Notes under the pieces: generated by a model
Database searches by the model: none
The model's input: only the letters and a program-made list of their open reading frames with translations
Told to the model about the DNA's origin: nothing
In this document: one piece after another, positions 25,476 to 33,497 of the stretch
How the letters are laid out: each line of letters starts with the position of its first letter
Numbering within the stretch: position 1 is the first letter of the stretch
Position numbers and translations under genes: made by a program
Source of the DNA: Parabacteroides merdae ATCC 43184
Lineage (GTDB): Bacteria; Bacteroidota; Bacteroidia; Bacteroidales; Tannerellaceae
DNA length: 64,000 nt
Direction: 5' to 3'
NCBI RefSeq assembly: GCF_025151215.1
Contig: NZ_CP102286.1
Coordinates: forward strand, 3,038,001 to 3,102,000

Positions 25476-25979
25476 TCAGATTTTTCTCCACTGCTCGATG
25501 TCCCCACGGTAGGCGGCAAGATGCTCCCTGGCAAGGTTCTCCAGCAGTCCGGAAACGCTCATGCCACGCCCGCCGAGCCTGCGGACGACGGCGTCCAGTT
25601 CGTCCCTCACATCCTCACTGACGAACACCGTCTTGCGGTTCCTGATCTTCGGGACGGTGAGGTACGTTTCCCGGTACTCCTCCAGCGAGGCCCTGCGTTG
25701 CCTGCCGCTCGTTCTTCTTCTCACGGGGTCTTCCGGTTCCGGCGGGGTGTCCTTTCTTCTCGCCTCCCCGGATACCTCCTCCGCAACGAGCCCGGATGGA
25801 ATCATCGATTCCGTCACGGAAGCGTCCGTACCGGCGGATTCCCCCGGACCGGGTTCCATCATGAGTCTTTCCCACCACTCGTCGTGGCCGGGCTCGAGAC
25901 TACGGCTGTTCTTTCTGTCTGCGGTTTCGGATACCACCGTTTTCTTTCTTCTCGGTTTTTCAGTCGGTTCACTTTTCAT
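25476..25979 (-). CDS. DUF3408-type mobile-element protein
   Basis: A 167-aa protein. Its N-terminal 90 residues are charged and low-complexity (Pro/Glu/Arg-rich). The C-terminal part (RNRKTVFVSEDVRDELDAVVRRL, then MSVSGLLENLAREHL) has the DUF3408 pattern common in Bacteroides conjugative and mobilizable elements, probably a DNA-binding ribbon-helix-helix fold. It is the first gene of the mobilization operon, with the candidate oriT between it and the MobC-like gene. Confidence 0.75.
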   Translation of the reverse strand: MKSEPTEKPRRKKTVVSETADRKNSRSLEPGHDEWWERLMMEPGPGESAGTDASVTESMIPSGLVAEEVSGEARRKDTPPEPEDPVRRRTSGRQRRASLEEYRETYLTVPKIRNRKTVFVSEDVRDELDAVVRRLGGRGMSVSGLLENLAREHLAAYRGDIEQWRKI

Positions 25980-26496
25980 TGTACATGGATTTTAGCTGGT
26001 TGATACTGTGGGCACGGTCTACCCGTTTGCCCGGTTGTCGGAAGCAAATAAAACGATAATAACAGACGGTGTGAAACGGACGGGTCCGATTGGCGGGGTT
26101 TGCCGCGTTATTCATATTGTTGGATCAGTCTGACAGTGATGACTTCACAAATATACGCACCGGAAATTTTCCACTCTTCGGGAACGGATCTGAACATCTG
26201 TTTACTAAAAACAAATGAATGTTAAAATCAGATTTCCATGACATCTGATGACATATAATGACATCTGATGACATATAATGACATCTGATGACATATAATG
26301 ACATCTGATGAAGGGCCGGAACCATATCCGGGAACAATCATTTACTTTGCGGATGAAACAAGTACGCATATGGTGTCAAAGGTAGTCATCCTGTCTTGAA
26401 ATTCAGGATGTTCCGCCGGAATTCACTAAATTGCGGCACGGAATCCGGATCCGAAAAGAGAATGAAACAGATGTCAAACCTGAAATTACATTAATT
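25980..26496. other. divergent control region of element 1 with iteron-like repeats
   Basis: This 517-bp gap separates the leftward mobilization operon from the rightward helix-turn-helix operon. Its main structure is the 20-bp tandem repeat at 26,238-26,311. No gene is supported; a 70-codon minus-strand frame merely translates the repeats. Confidence 0.6.
26238..26311 (+). repeat. 20-bp iteron-like tandem repeat, 3.7 copies
   Basis: The unit ATGACATCTGATGACATATA begins at 26,238, 26,258, 26,278 and 26,298 (the last partial), with no mismatches. Each unit is two related 10-bp halves sharing ATGACAT. Exact tandem units of about 20 bp in a divergent control region resemble iterons bound by a replication or excision protein. 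Confidence 0.9.
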
Positions 26497-26808
26497 ATGG
26501 AAATAGTGAACATTGAAGCAAGGACCTTCGAGGCGATGCTCTCGGCCTTCCGGACGTTCGCGGATCGGCTGGACACCCTTTGCCGGCTGTACGGTGACAT
26601 GGAAGAGAAGAAATGGCTGGACAACCAGGAGGTGTGCCTACTGCTGAAGGTCAGCCCGAGAACCCTGCAGACCCTGCGTGACAATGGCACGCTGGCATAT
26701 ACACAGATCTGCCATAAGACTTATTACAAGCCCGAGGACGTAGAAAGTATCATCCGGATAGTGGAGGAGCGCCGCAAGCGGGCTGAAAGCATGGGAAAAT
26801 CAATTTGA
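26497..26808 (+). CDS. helix-turn-helix (excisionase-type) DNA-binding protein
   Basis: A 103-aa protein with a MerR/excisionase-like winged helix: KKWLDNQEVCLLLKVSPRTLQTLRDNGTLAYTQI and YYKPEDVESII. I choose the ATG at 26,497 (MEIVNIEARTF). Such proteins act as excisionases or regulators in Bacteroides mobile elements. It starts a three-gene rightward operon and is a paralogue of the protein at 27,130-27,462. Confidence 0.85.
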   Translation: MEIVNIEARTFEAMLSAFRTFADRLDTLCRLYGDMEEKKWLDNQEVCLLLKVSPRTLQTLRDNGTLAYTQICHKTYYKPEDVESIIRIVEERRKRAESMGKSI

Positions 26809-26814
26809 AAAGCC

Positions 26815-27102
26815 ATGGGAAACGAAAGGATGATACTTTCTCCCGGCAGTCTGGCAGGCGGCTGGGAAAGTCTGGACGGCAGTCCCGATTTCTACATCTT
26901 CAGGGATTCCAGCGGGGACTACCGCCTGCTGGCCTACAGCCTTGACGCGGAGTACGGGCGGGGAAGTTTCTCGCTCTACAGGATAGACGGGGACGGGGAG
27001 GGATGCCATATCCGTATCGGTACGAAAGAGTGCCGGTTCATGTCGGAGGGATGCCCCCATATCCTCCATGTCATGGGGTGGGGCCGATATATGAGAAACT
27101 GA
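26815..27102 (+). CDS. small hypothetical protein of element 1
   Basis: A 95-aa protein 6 bp after the preceding stop. I do not recognise it. It is acidic and rich in Gly and aromatic residues (GSLAGGWESLDGSPDFYIF; SFSLYRIDGDGEGCHIRI) with no membrane segment. Its position between two helix-turn-helix genes suggests part of the same excision/regulation module. Confidence 0.6.
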   Translation: MGNERMILSPGSLAGGWESLDGSPDFYIFRDSSGDYRLLAYSLDAEYGRGSFSLYRIDGDGEGCHIRIGTKECRFMSEGCPHILHVMGWGRYMRN

Positions 27103-27129
27103 AAAAGTAAATGTCAAACCAACAAACAG

Positions 27130-27462
27130 ATGAGATTTATGATGAATACCGATAACCGTTTGCTCACCCGTGAGAGCAGCGAGCATATAAGAGAGTTCTT
27201 CTCTACCGTCGAACGTCTCTCCGTTTCCATGGAGCGTCTCTTTGCCGGCAGGTCACCGGCGATGGCGGGCGAGAACTTCTATACGGACCGCGAACTGGCT
27301 GAAAAACTGAAAGTGAGCCGCCGCAGCCTGCAACAGTACCGTGACAGCGGCCTGCTTGCATTTACCCGGCTGGGCGGCAAGATATTGTACCGTTCTTCCG
27401 ATATCGAGAAGTTGCTTGACGGCTGCTACCGGAAGGCGAGAACCAGGCCGGAGGAACTTTAG
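27130..27462 (+). CDS. helix-turn-helix (excisionase-type) DNA-binding protein
   Basis: A 110-aa protein with the same fold as the protein at 26,497-26,808: NFYTDRELAEKLKVSRRSLQQYRDSGLLAFTRL then ILYRSSDIEKLL. The N-terminal helix (EHIREFFSTVERLSVSMERLF) may dimerise. Paired genes of this type are usual in Bacteroides mobilizable elements. A terminator follows at 27,491-27,520. Confidence 0.85.
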   Translation: MRFMMNTDNRLLTRESSEHIREFFSTVERLSVSMERLFAGRSPAMAGENFYTDRELAEKLKVSRRSLQQYRDSGLLAFTRLGGKILYRSSDIEKLLDGCYRKARTRPEEL

Positions 27463-27490
27463 AAATGTTCCGTACGGGATCGTGAATAAA

Positions 27491-27520
27491 GGGGCGGTCG
27501 GTTGTCATACCGGTCGCCCC
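27491..27520 (+). terminator. terminator of the helix-turn-helix operon
   Basis: GGGGCGGTCGG pairs with CCGGTCGCCCC (two G-T pairs) around an 8-base loop and is followed by a T-rich stretch, 29 bp after the last gene. Confidence 0.75.
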
Positions 27521-27894
27521 TTCGTTTTCTTTCCATCGGATGAACGACTTTAATTTGCTCATAAAGTATTTATACACAGAGTATTTCTCTTTATGAATTA
27601 TGATCCGGTGACAACATTGGCATAACATGGCGGGACATGGAAACATTTTTCCGGTATGGCAATAAGATACGGGGATTCCATTATAAAAAAAGACCCTTAT
27701 TTTATTATGTCATTATGTTATTCTGAAATTGGGGCGGGTCGTTCGTGTACCGGTGGGACGATCCATTCCCGTAATGACGGCATATTCCGTACCGGTATCA
27801 TTATCCTCCGGCAATGCCGTTTCCCGGTCTTTTCGGAGTGACCTTATGCCGGCCGGTGACAACCGCATGTCCGTGTGTAAACATGACGGCACAT

Positions 27895-27941
27895 AAAAAC
27901 AGGCACATCCTCCGGGCTTTTGTCCCGTCGGATGCGCCTGT
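27895..27941 (-). terminator. terminator of the sigma-like operon
   Basis: The 12-bp arms 27,899-27,910 and 27,930-27,941 pair with one mismatch around a GC-rich loop. On the minus strand they are followed by TTTTT, about 45 bp after the stop of the gene at 27,985. Confidence 0.7.
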
Positions 27942-27984
27942 CTCCGTCATGTCATATACAGCCGGACTCCTCCGGCCCATGTCT

Positions 27985-28377
27985 CTATCTGAGTATCGGA
28001 TTCGAGAGCAGTATCTTGTAATAGGCCACTCCGCCAATCTCTACCGGCATCCTCGCCATCATGAACTGCACGCTCTTCCTCTCCACCTTCGCCTGCCGCA
28101 TGAGCCTCTGCACGATAAACCCCGCCGAGAACCTTGCGCATCTTTTGTCCTTCCAGACGATGAACCCCTCGCTGTCGTCGGCCCGGCAGATATACCAGTC
28201 ACCCGTCTCGTCGTCGTGGGCGAAGTTCACCCGTCCGCCGCCGAGGATTCCTAATTCGATTGACATCGTCTTTGACAGATAGACAGTCCCCCTGCTGTCA
28301 AGGTTGATGGTCCGCTTACCCTTGTATGTGACTTCCTGCGGACGGGAGTTTTCCCTGTTGTATACTATCAGTGCCAT
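27985..28377 (-). CDS. hypothetical protein of element 1
   Basis: A 130-aa soluble protein starting MALIVYNRENSRPQEVTYKG. The family is not recognised. It contains NLDSRGTVYLSKTMSIELGI and DWYICRADDSEGFIVW, suggesting a small beta-rich fold, and ends YYKILLSNPI. It lies 38 bp downstream of the sigma-like gene and shares its terminator, so the two are probably co-expressed. The frame upstream of 28,377 is judged non-coding. Confidence 0.65.
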   Translation of the reverse strand: MALIVYNRENSRPQEVTYKGKRTINLDSRGTVYLSKTMSIELGILGGGRVNFAHDDETGDWYICRADDSEGFIVWKDKRCARFSAGFIVQRLMRQAKVERKSVQFMMARMPVEIGGVAYYKILLSNPILR

Positions 28378-28415
28378 AATTGTCCTTCTTTTATCGGTTG
28401 AACTGTTTTTGTTTT

Positions 28416-28976
28416 TCAATACATGAAGCTTTCCACCGCCAGCATCTGACTTCTCCATGCGAAACCGCTGTGGGTACGTACCGCGTCCACTATCCTGCAT
28501 ACTTTCTGCGATATGGCCGATGCCGAGATACCCATGCATTCCGCCAGCGCCTTGAACGAGAACTGCGCTTCATAGAACCTGAGCATGAACATCCGGTATT
28601 CCTCGTAGGAGAACTTCTGCCTTACGAAACGCAGTATGTCTCTTACCAGCCGCTCGCACCCGTTCAGGTCGTCCTCGGAAAGGAATTTTGCCTCCTCGCC
28701 ACATCGGAGGAAGAAATCATCTTCAGGGTGTGCATACCGGTTCTCCCTTTTAATCTTTATCAGGGCCGCCTTTTTGTAGCATCCGATGAAATACGCGTCA
28801 TAGTCCGTTATGTCCTTTCCGGGAACCAGCACCTGCCTTCTTACGAAAAGGTAGGTGTCATGGAAATTGTCCTCGTCCAGCATTCCGTACCGGCGTAACG
28901 TCCCTCTCAACCTGTCATAGGATTTTGTGAACCACTCGTTGAACAGTCTTTCCTTTTCTGCGCTCTTGTCTGCCAT
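28416..28976 (-). CDS. sigma-factor-like protein carried by element 1
   Basis: A 186-aa protein with the layout of small sigma-70 family members. It has a region 2-like helix bundle (RLFNEWFTKSYDRLRGTLRRY; DNFHDTYLFVRRQVL), a linker and a region 4-like helix-turn-helix (YEEYRMFMLRFYEAQFSFKALAECMGISASAISQKVCR). The start at 28,976 (MADKSAEKE) is chosen over 29,003. No anti-sigma gene is adjacent. It may drive element genes; targets cannot be named. Confidence 0.7.
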   Translation of the reverse strand: MADKSAEKERLFNEWFTKSYDRLRGTLRRYGMLDEDNFHDTYLFVRRQVLVPGKDITDYDAYFIGCYKKAALIKIKRENRYAHPEDDFFLRCGEEAKFLSEDDLNGCERLVRDILRFVRQKFSYEEYRMFMLRFYEAQFSFKALAECMGISASAISQKVCRIVDAVRTHSGFAWRSQMLAVESFMY

Positions 28977-29065
28977 AACCTTATATTTTTTTGAGTTATA
29001 CATGGCCTACACGGGTAGGCATTCTTATTTCTTGTGCTTCCTCCAGTTTGTTTTTCGGCGGTCTC

Positions 29066-29160
29066 CGGCAAGGCTTGCCGTGAAAAAATACGCTCACGCA
29101 AAGCGTGAGGAAGATTTTTTCACGAGCAACCAGCCCGCAGGGCCGCCTTGCGGGACCGGC
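29066..29160. repeat. cluster of hairpins upstream of the sigma-like gene
   Basis: Three or four inverted repeats stand side by side: CGGCAAG/CTTGCCG (29,066-29,080), CGTGAAAAAAT with its complement (29,079-29,089 and 29,114-29,124) enclosing CTCACGC/GCGTGAG (29,093-29,109), and CCCGCA/TGCGGG further right. The nested pair could form a 46-base stem. Possible oriT-, att- or regulator-binding site. Confidence 0.7.
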
Positions 29161-29296
29161 CTGAAAAACAACTATTTTTGCCGCAAGAAATGAGGATGAC
29201 GGATTCCTTCTGTCTATTGCCTGTCCGGTGAGAATCTAAAATACCATGCAGCTTTTCTGTCTTCGGCATACTTGGAGAAATATTCAAGGATATGGA

Positions 29297-29560
29297 ATGA
29301 GAACGGCAATACGTGATATTGCAGAAGGAGCGGAAATGGGATTGGAAACAGGAAGCATGTCCGGGCTTTCATGCGGTTTATACGGCAGTGTTGATTTTGG
29401 GGAGGATTACAGGGAAGTGACAGGAAGGTTAGCCGTTCCGGAGAAATTGTATGTGTACGTTTGTTCCTTCTGGAATACGGAGTCTTTTAAAATCATGGAA
29501 GACCTCATTCGGGAATGTGTTCCGAACAATACCCCGCCACGGAACGGTTATGACACTTGA
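29297..29560 (+). CDS. small hypothetical protein, weakly supported
   Basis: An 87-aa plus-strand frame (MRTAIRDIAEGAEMGLETGS...). It has fairly balanced composition and a plausible folded core (KLYVYVCSFWNTESFKIME), but no recognised motif. It is isolated between leftward genes, so it may be spurious or a remnant. Confidence 0.3.
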   Translation: MRTAIRDIAEGAEMGLETGSMSGLSCGLYGSVDFGEDYREVTGRLAVPEKLYVYVCSFWNTESFKIMEDLIRECVPNNTPPRNGYDT

Positions 29561-29683
29561 TATCAGGCTGTAAGCCGTTCCGTAGCTTCAGTATCCCATA
29601 TCCCATGCATGAATGTGGATCAGGCGGCATTTCACCTCCTTGCCCCGTTTACGGACATGCCGATGCGTTGCCTGCCGGAATTC

Positions 29684-30487
29684 TCATTCAAGCAGTTTTC
29701 GTCCGCCATCATCTTCCAACACACGCATTTGCTGGATGGCTATCCGGTTCAGTCTCACGAGCCGTTCGCCTTGCGGTATGCCCTGGTCTATGAATACGGC
29801 GTTCAGGTTTTCCATATTGGAGAGGCAGATCAGTTCATTGATGGAGGCATAGTCACGGATATTGCCCTTCAGACCGGGATTCTGCTCACGCCACATCCTG
29901 GCGGTCATCCCGAACATGGCTACGTTGAGCACGTCCGCCTCTTCCGCATAGATGACGCCGGCCTGTGCGGGGGTGACTTCCACCGGTATCAGGTTCTGCC
30001 TGATGGCATCGGTATGTATGCGGTAGTTGATCTTTGACAGTTCCCGTTTCGCACTCCAGCCGAGCTGGGCCTGTTCCTCCTCTTTCAACCGCTGGAACTC
30101 TTTCAGCAGGTACAGCTTGAATTGAGGGGATACCCACGTGGCGAACTCGAACGCGATATCCTTGTGTGCGTAAGTCCCTCCATAGCGTCCGGCCTTGGCG
30201 ATGATACCTTTGGAGTTGGTCTTTTCCACCCATTGTTTGACGGAAAGGATGAAACGGTTCAATCCGGCCTCGTTTTTAATTCCCTCGAATTCGGGGGAAT
30301 TAAAATCCGGATTGTACATCTCCTCCCATATGCCCAGAAACTCGACGGTATTCTTGTTACGCAACCACTTTTCAATAAGGGCGGGACCGTTTTCCATATT
30401 GCGGACCATGTCGGTCAGGGAGATATAATCCTTGTCATTGTACGTGATGACTGTCACTTCTGTATTTTGGACTTTAATTTTAGCCAT
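29684..30487 (-). CDS. KilA-N domain DNA-binding protein
   Basis: A 267-aa protein with a KilA-N domain in the first 130 residues: YISLTDMVRNMENGPALIEKWLRNKNTVEFLGIWE, GRYGGTYAHKDIAFEFATWVSPQFKLYLL. A helical C-terminal half follows (AVFIDQGIPQGERLVRLNRIA). KilA-N domains bind DNA and are common in phages and mobile elements. Likely a regulator carried by element 1. Confidence 0.88.
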   Translation of the reverse strand: MAKIKVQNTEVTVITYNDKDYISLTDMVRNMENGPALIEKWLRNKNTVEFLGIWEEMYNPDFNSPEFEGIKNEAGLNRFILSVKQWVEKTNSKGIIAKAGRYGGTYAHKDIAFEFATWVSPQFKLYLLKEFQRLKEEEQAQLGWSAKRELSKINYRIHTDAIRQNLIPVEVTPAQAGVIYAEEADVLNVAMFGMTARMWREQNPGLKGNIRDYASINELICLSNMENLNAVFIDQGIPQGERLVRLNRIAIQQMRVLEDDGGRKLLE

Positions 30488-30979
30488 GTTCTTTTAACGG
30501 TTATTCGGTTATTATTGGTTCGATGTACAAATGTACGGTGTATTTTCCGGAATGGTCCTCCATATCCGGAAAAGTTTGTGTCACGCCGCCTGTTGCGACA
30601 AGCCGTTTCTACCAAGGAAAGGGCAGGCAATACCGGCTGACGTGGATACAGGCGGAACAACTCGCATATGCAATGCAGAGGGAGCAGGAGAGCCTTCACC
30701 ACAGCCGGAGAGGAAAGCGGTCTCATGCCGGGGTACGGCATGAAAAGGGGCTCCCGGACAGTTCTTTTCCTTGTCGCACATGCACTACGTCGGTCGCAGT
30801 TTTCGCCTTCTGAATCCCTTTTACGTCCGTCCCTGCGCTTTCGGAGCGTTTTTCCGGTAGAAAATTTCACCATGCGGAAATTTTCTACCGGAAACCGAAG
30901 GGAAAACGCGGAGTCCCGCAGGGACGGACGAACTTTGATGAGGAAGGGGAAAATCGTCCGTTTCATAAATACCATTTCC
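30488..30979. other. intergenic region with a long nested inverted repeat
   Basis: Open frames on both strands here (up to 178 codons) are low-complexity reflections of the inverted repeat at 30,824-30,930 and match nothing I know. I see no supported gene in these 492 bases. Confidence 0.5.
30824..30930. repeat. nested inverted repeat of about 107 bp
   Basis: Outer arms 30,824-30,837 and 30,917-30,930 are exact 14-bp complements (CGTCCGTCCCTGCG). Inner arms 30,851-30,868 and 30,877-30,894 are exact 18-bp complements around an 8-base loop. Between them, partial pairing (GCGTTTTTCC/GGAAAACGC) continues. The whole could fold as one long hairpin. Confidence 0.85.
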
Positions 30980-32215
30980 TCATATGGCATCGCATATTTC
31001 CTTCTCCATCTTTTCCAGCTTATGGGACAGGATTTCCATGTCGCTGCTGATCTTCTGGTTGGTTATCCGGGCATATATCTGGGTGGTTTTCAAATCCGTA
31101 TGCCCCAAAAGACGGCTTACGGTCTCGATGGGCACACCGTGCGAGAGCAGCACGGTGGTGGCGTTCGTATGCCGGGCAACATGATAGGTCAGCCTTATCT
31201 TGAAACCGCACTGCCTGCCAAGTTCCTTCAATATGGTGTTGCATCTGCCGTTGCTCGGTACCGGAAATACATGATCGTCCTTGGACAGCCCCTTGTACTT
31301 CTCTATGATGCGCTTGGGAACGTCCAGCAGGCGGATGTTGGACTCGGTGTTTGTCTTGCGCCGGCGGGTGATGATCCAGAGGTTGCCGTCGAAGAAGGTC
31401 TGGAGCCGGTCGGTCGTCAGCGCCTTCACGTCCGCGTATGCCAGTCCGGTGAACACAGAGAAGATGAAGAGGTCGCGTACCAGTTCGCAGGTCCCGCTTT
31501 TCACCGGGGCCTCCATCAGCGTCTGTATCTCACGCTCTGTTAGGTAGCCCCGGTCAACGCTTTCGGGGGAGTTGATGTACCCGGCGAAGGGGTTGAAGGG
31601 AAGCGCACCGCTGTTGCGGGCGATGGAGATGACGTGCTTGAGCCCGATCATGTAACCCCATACGGTATTGGTGCGGCATTTCTTCTCCGTACGCAGGAAA
31701 TACTCGAAGTTGTTGATGAACGTCAGGTTGAGTTCCTTCAGGGGAATGTCGTCACGGCGGTACACTTTCGGGACGAACTCGCAAAGGTGCCTGTATATGG
31801 TACGGTAGCGGTTGTATGTTCCCTGCACGCGGCTGTGTCCCACTTTCTTGATGAACTCCTCGTTGTGCTGCTCGAAGAGTTTCAACAGCGTCTCGCGTTT
31901 CACGCCCAGCCCGAGGCAGGCGTCCCTCAGCCTGGCGGCGGTGACATAGCCGTCGGACTGCATCAGTTCCTGGTAACGGCGGTTCACGTCCACGCGTATC
32001 CGGTCAACCTCCGCATTGATTTTCTGCGCCTCGGCGCTCTTGCCCGTGGCACGTGCCGTTTTCACGTCCCAAAGTTTCGGAGGTACGTCCAGTTTACAAC
32101 TGAACTGCTTGATTTCACCGTCCACCGTAAGACGGCACATTAGGGGGAGATAGCCGTTGGCTCTCTCGCTGCCCTTCTTCACGTAGAAGAGGATTTTGAA
32201 AGTCGATCTGCTCAT
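30980..32215 (-). CDS. tyrosine recombinase (element 1, right integrase)
   Basis: A 411-aa recombinase starting MSRSTFKILFYVKKGSERA. It has a Bacteroidetes-type Arm-binding domain, a SAM-like core-binding domain and a catalytic domain with YHVARHTNATTVLLSHGVP, LLGHTDLKTTQIYARI (nucleophile Tyr). The expected first catalytic Arg in box I is replaced (FTGLAYADVKAL), as in IntDOT-type enzymes, where a Ser stands there. It is distinct from the left recombinase, so the element has two integrases. Confidence 0.9.
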   Translation of the reverse strand: MSRSTFKILFYVKKGSERANGYLPLMCRLTVDGEIKQFSCKLDVPPKLWDVKTARATGKSAEAQKINAEVDRIRVDVNRRYQELMQSDGYVTAARLRDACLGLGVKRETLLKLFEQHNEEFIKKVGHSRVQGTYNRYRTIYRHLCEFVPKVYRRDDIPLKELNLTFINNFEYFLRTEKKCRTNTVWGYMIGLKHVISIARNSGALPFNPFAGYINSPESVDRGYLTEREIQTLMEAPVKSGTCELVRDLFIFSVFTGLAYADVKALTTDRLQTFFDGNLWIITRRRKTNTESNIRLLDVPKRIIEKYKGLSKDDHVFPVPSNGRCNTILKELGRQCGFKIRLTYHVARHTNATTVLLSHGVPIETVSRLLGHTDLKTTQIYARITNQKISSDMEILSHKLEKMEKEICDAI

Positions 32216-32325
32216 ACTCGTTTTCATACTTTTTTGATCGTTACAAAGTTAATATCAAGCGAGTTGTCCTCAGGTATGAAAAACTGTGCAAATTACTGAA
32301 ATAGAACCCGTTGTGCCGTTTCTTA

Positions 32326-32336
32326 TTCCCGTTATA
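32326..32336. repeat. possible att repeat, right copy of element 1
   Basis: TTCCCGTTATA in the same orientation as at 21,930-21,940, 111 bp beyond the right recombinase start and 77 bp before the FecR stop. Candidate right junction of element 1. Confidence 0.35.
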
Positions 32337-32412
32337 TCAGTAACGATATGGGAACTGAAGTCTTTCGCTGTTTTTAGCGGATCTCCTTTTTCAGCTTATG
32401 CAGTATTATGAG

Positions 32413-33429
32413 TTAAACACCTAACTGCTTAATAGACTGCATTCTTGCTGTATTATCATCAACCTTGCTTTTTCTTGCTGCGTTTACTTTAAATTTGCGG
32501 ATTTGCTGCAATACGCGGAAAACATCGTCAAGACTGTCGCGCTGCCTGAATTTTCCCGTATAAGTATCTTTGAATAAAGATGTGTCTTTTACTACGATCT
32601 TTACGTCATAGTAAAGTTCCATTTTTTCCAGAATATTGATCAAAGGTTCATTTTCAAAGGCATATATACCGTCAAGCCATAAAAAATGAGCTTTCAGGCG
32701 AATCGGTTCTACCTTCATCTTTCCGTTCGAGACAGTCACTTGTTGATCCGGTTCCAAAATGATCCCGTCAGATTCCTTATTCCGGAAAAAGACGCGTACG
32801 GAACCTTCCAACAAACTGGTTTGTACATAGCCGGTCGCAGGATAGCTGCACACGTTAAATTGGGTGCCTAAAACTTCCATATCGACATCATGCGTAGAAA
32901 CAATGAAAGGGCGGGAAGGGTCTTTCGCCACTTTGAAGAAGGCTTCTCCTTCGATCGTAACATTCCTTTTATCATCGGTAAAACTGGCTGGATAGATCAA
33001 CTTCGACTTCGCATTCAGCCAAACTTCCGTCCCATCCTGCAAGACCAGTTGTGCCCGCTGTCCGGCAGGAGTGTACAGAGTATTCATCACATTCTCCGAT
33101 AAAAACTCCGCTTGCTCAGGCTGTGCATACCAATATGTCAATATACTTGTTGAAACGACTAATATCAGGATAGCAGCCGCATACCCGATCCGGCGTGTCC
33201 AACGCTTCCACATCACGGAGTGTTGCTTTTGCAAAATAAAGCAGTCGTATTTCTGTTTGCCGATTGTTTTATCCTGCACCTGATGTCCTAAGTTCAACAA
33301 GGCATATAGATTTTGATACTCTACAAATTCTTTTTTGAGTTCTTCACTCGCCTCGACATCGCGCAGCAGGGATAGTCGCTCTTCCGTGGAAAGTTCCTCA
33401 TAAAAGTATTTATGTATCCGTTCGTTCAT
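32413..33429 (-). CDS. FecR-family anti-sigma factor
   Basis: A 338-aa inner-membrane regulator. It has a cytoplasmic N-terminal part that holds the sigma factor (FYEELSTEERLSLLRDVEAS), one membrane segment (IGYAAAILILVVSTSILTYW near residue 85), the FecR domain (TPAGQRAQLVLQDGTEVWLNA; GEAFFKVAKDPSRPFIV) and a C-terminal STN-like domain (ALENEPLINILEK-type). It lies 68 bp after the ECF sigma gene. Such pairs normally sit before susC/susD genes; here element 1 begins about 80 bp downstream. Confidence 0.93.
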   Translation of the reverse strand: MNERIHKYFYEELSTEERLSLLRDVEASEELKKEFVEYQNLYALLNLGHQVQDKTIGKQKYDCFILQKQHSVMWKRWTRRIGYAAAILILVVSTSILTYWYAQPEQAEFLSENVMNTLYTPAGQRAQLVLQDGTEVWLNAKSKLIYPASFTDDKRNVTIEGEAFFKVAKDPSRPFIVSTHDVDMEVLGTQFNVCSYPATGYVQTSLLEGSVRVFFRNKESDGIILEPDQQVTVSNGKMKVEPIRLKAHFLWLDGIYAFENEPLINILEKMELYYDVKIVVKDTSLFKDTYTGKFRQRDSLDDVFRVLQQIRKFKVNAARKSKVDDNTARMQSIKQLGV

Positions 33430-33497
33430 ATTTTCCGCTTTTGTTCTTAATAAACGGATCAGGGAACCAAAACCCCCAAGAGGATAAACGGATTTTT

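Larger units (their letters stand above)
27463..27984. other. intergenic region with two terminators
   Basis: The two operons converge here. Apart from the hairpins at 27,491-27,520 and 27,899-27,941 nothing coding is supported in these 522 bases. Confidence 0.6.

Noticed and set aside
26238..26311. Tandem repeat considered as a CRISPR array
   Set aside because: Units are directly adjacent with no variable spacers and no cas genes are near, so it is an iteron-like repeat.
30454..30990. 178-codon frame and its plus-strand counterpart in the element 1 intergenic region
   Set aside because: The translations are Arg/Pro-rich reflections of the nested inverted repeat and resemble no family; both strands are open only because of composition.
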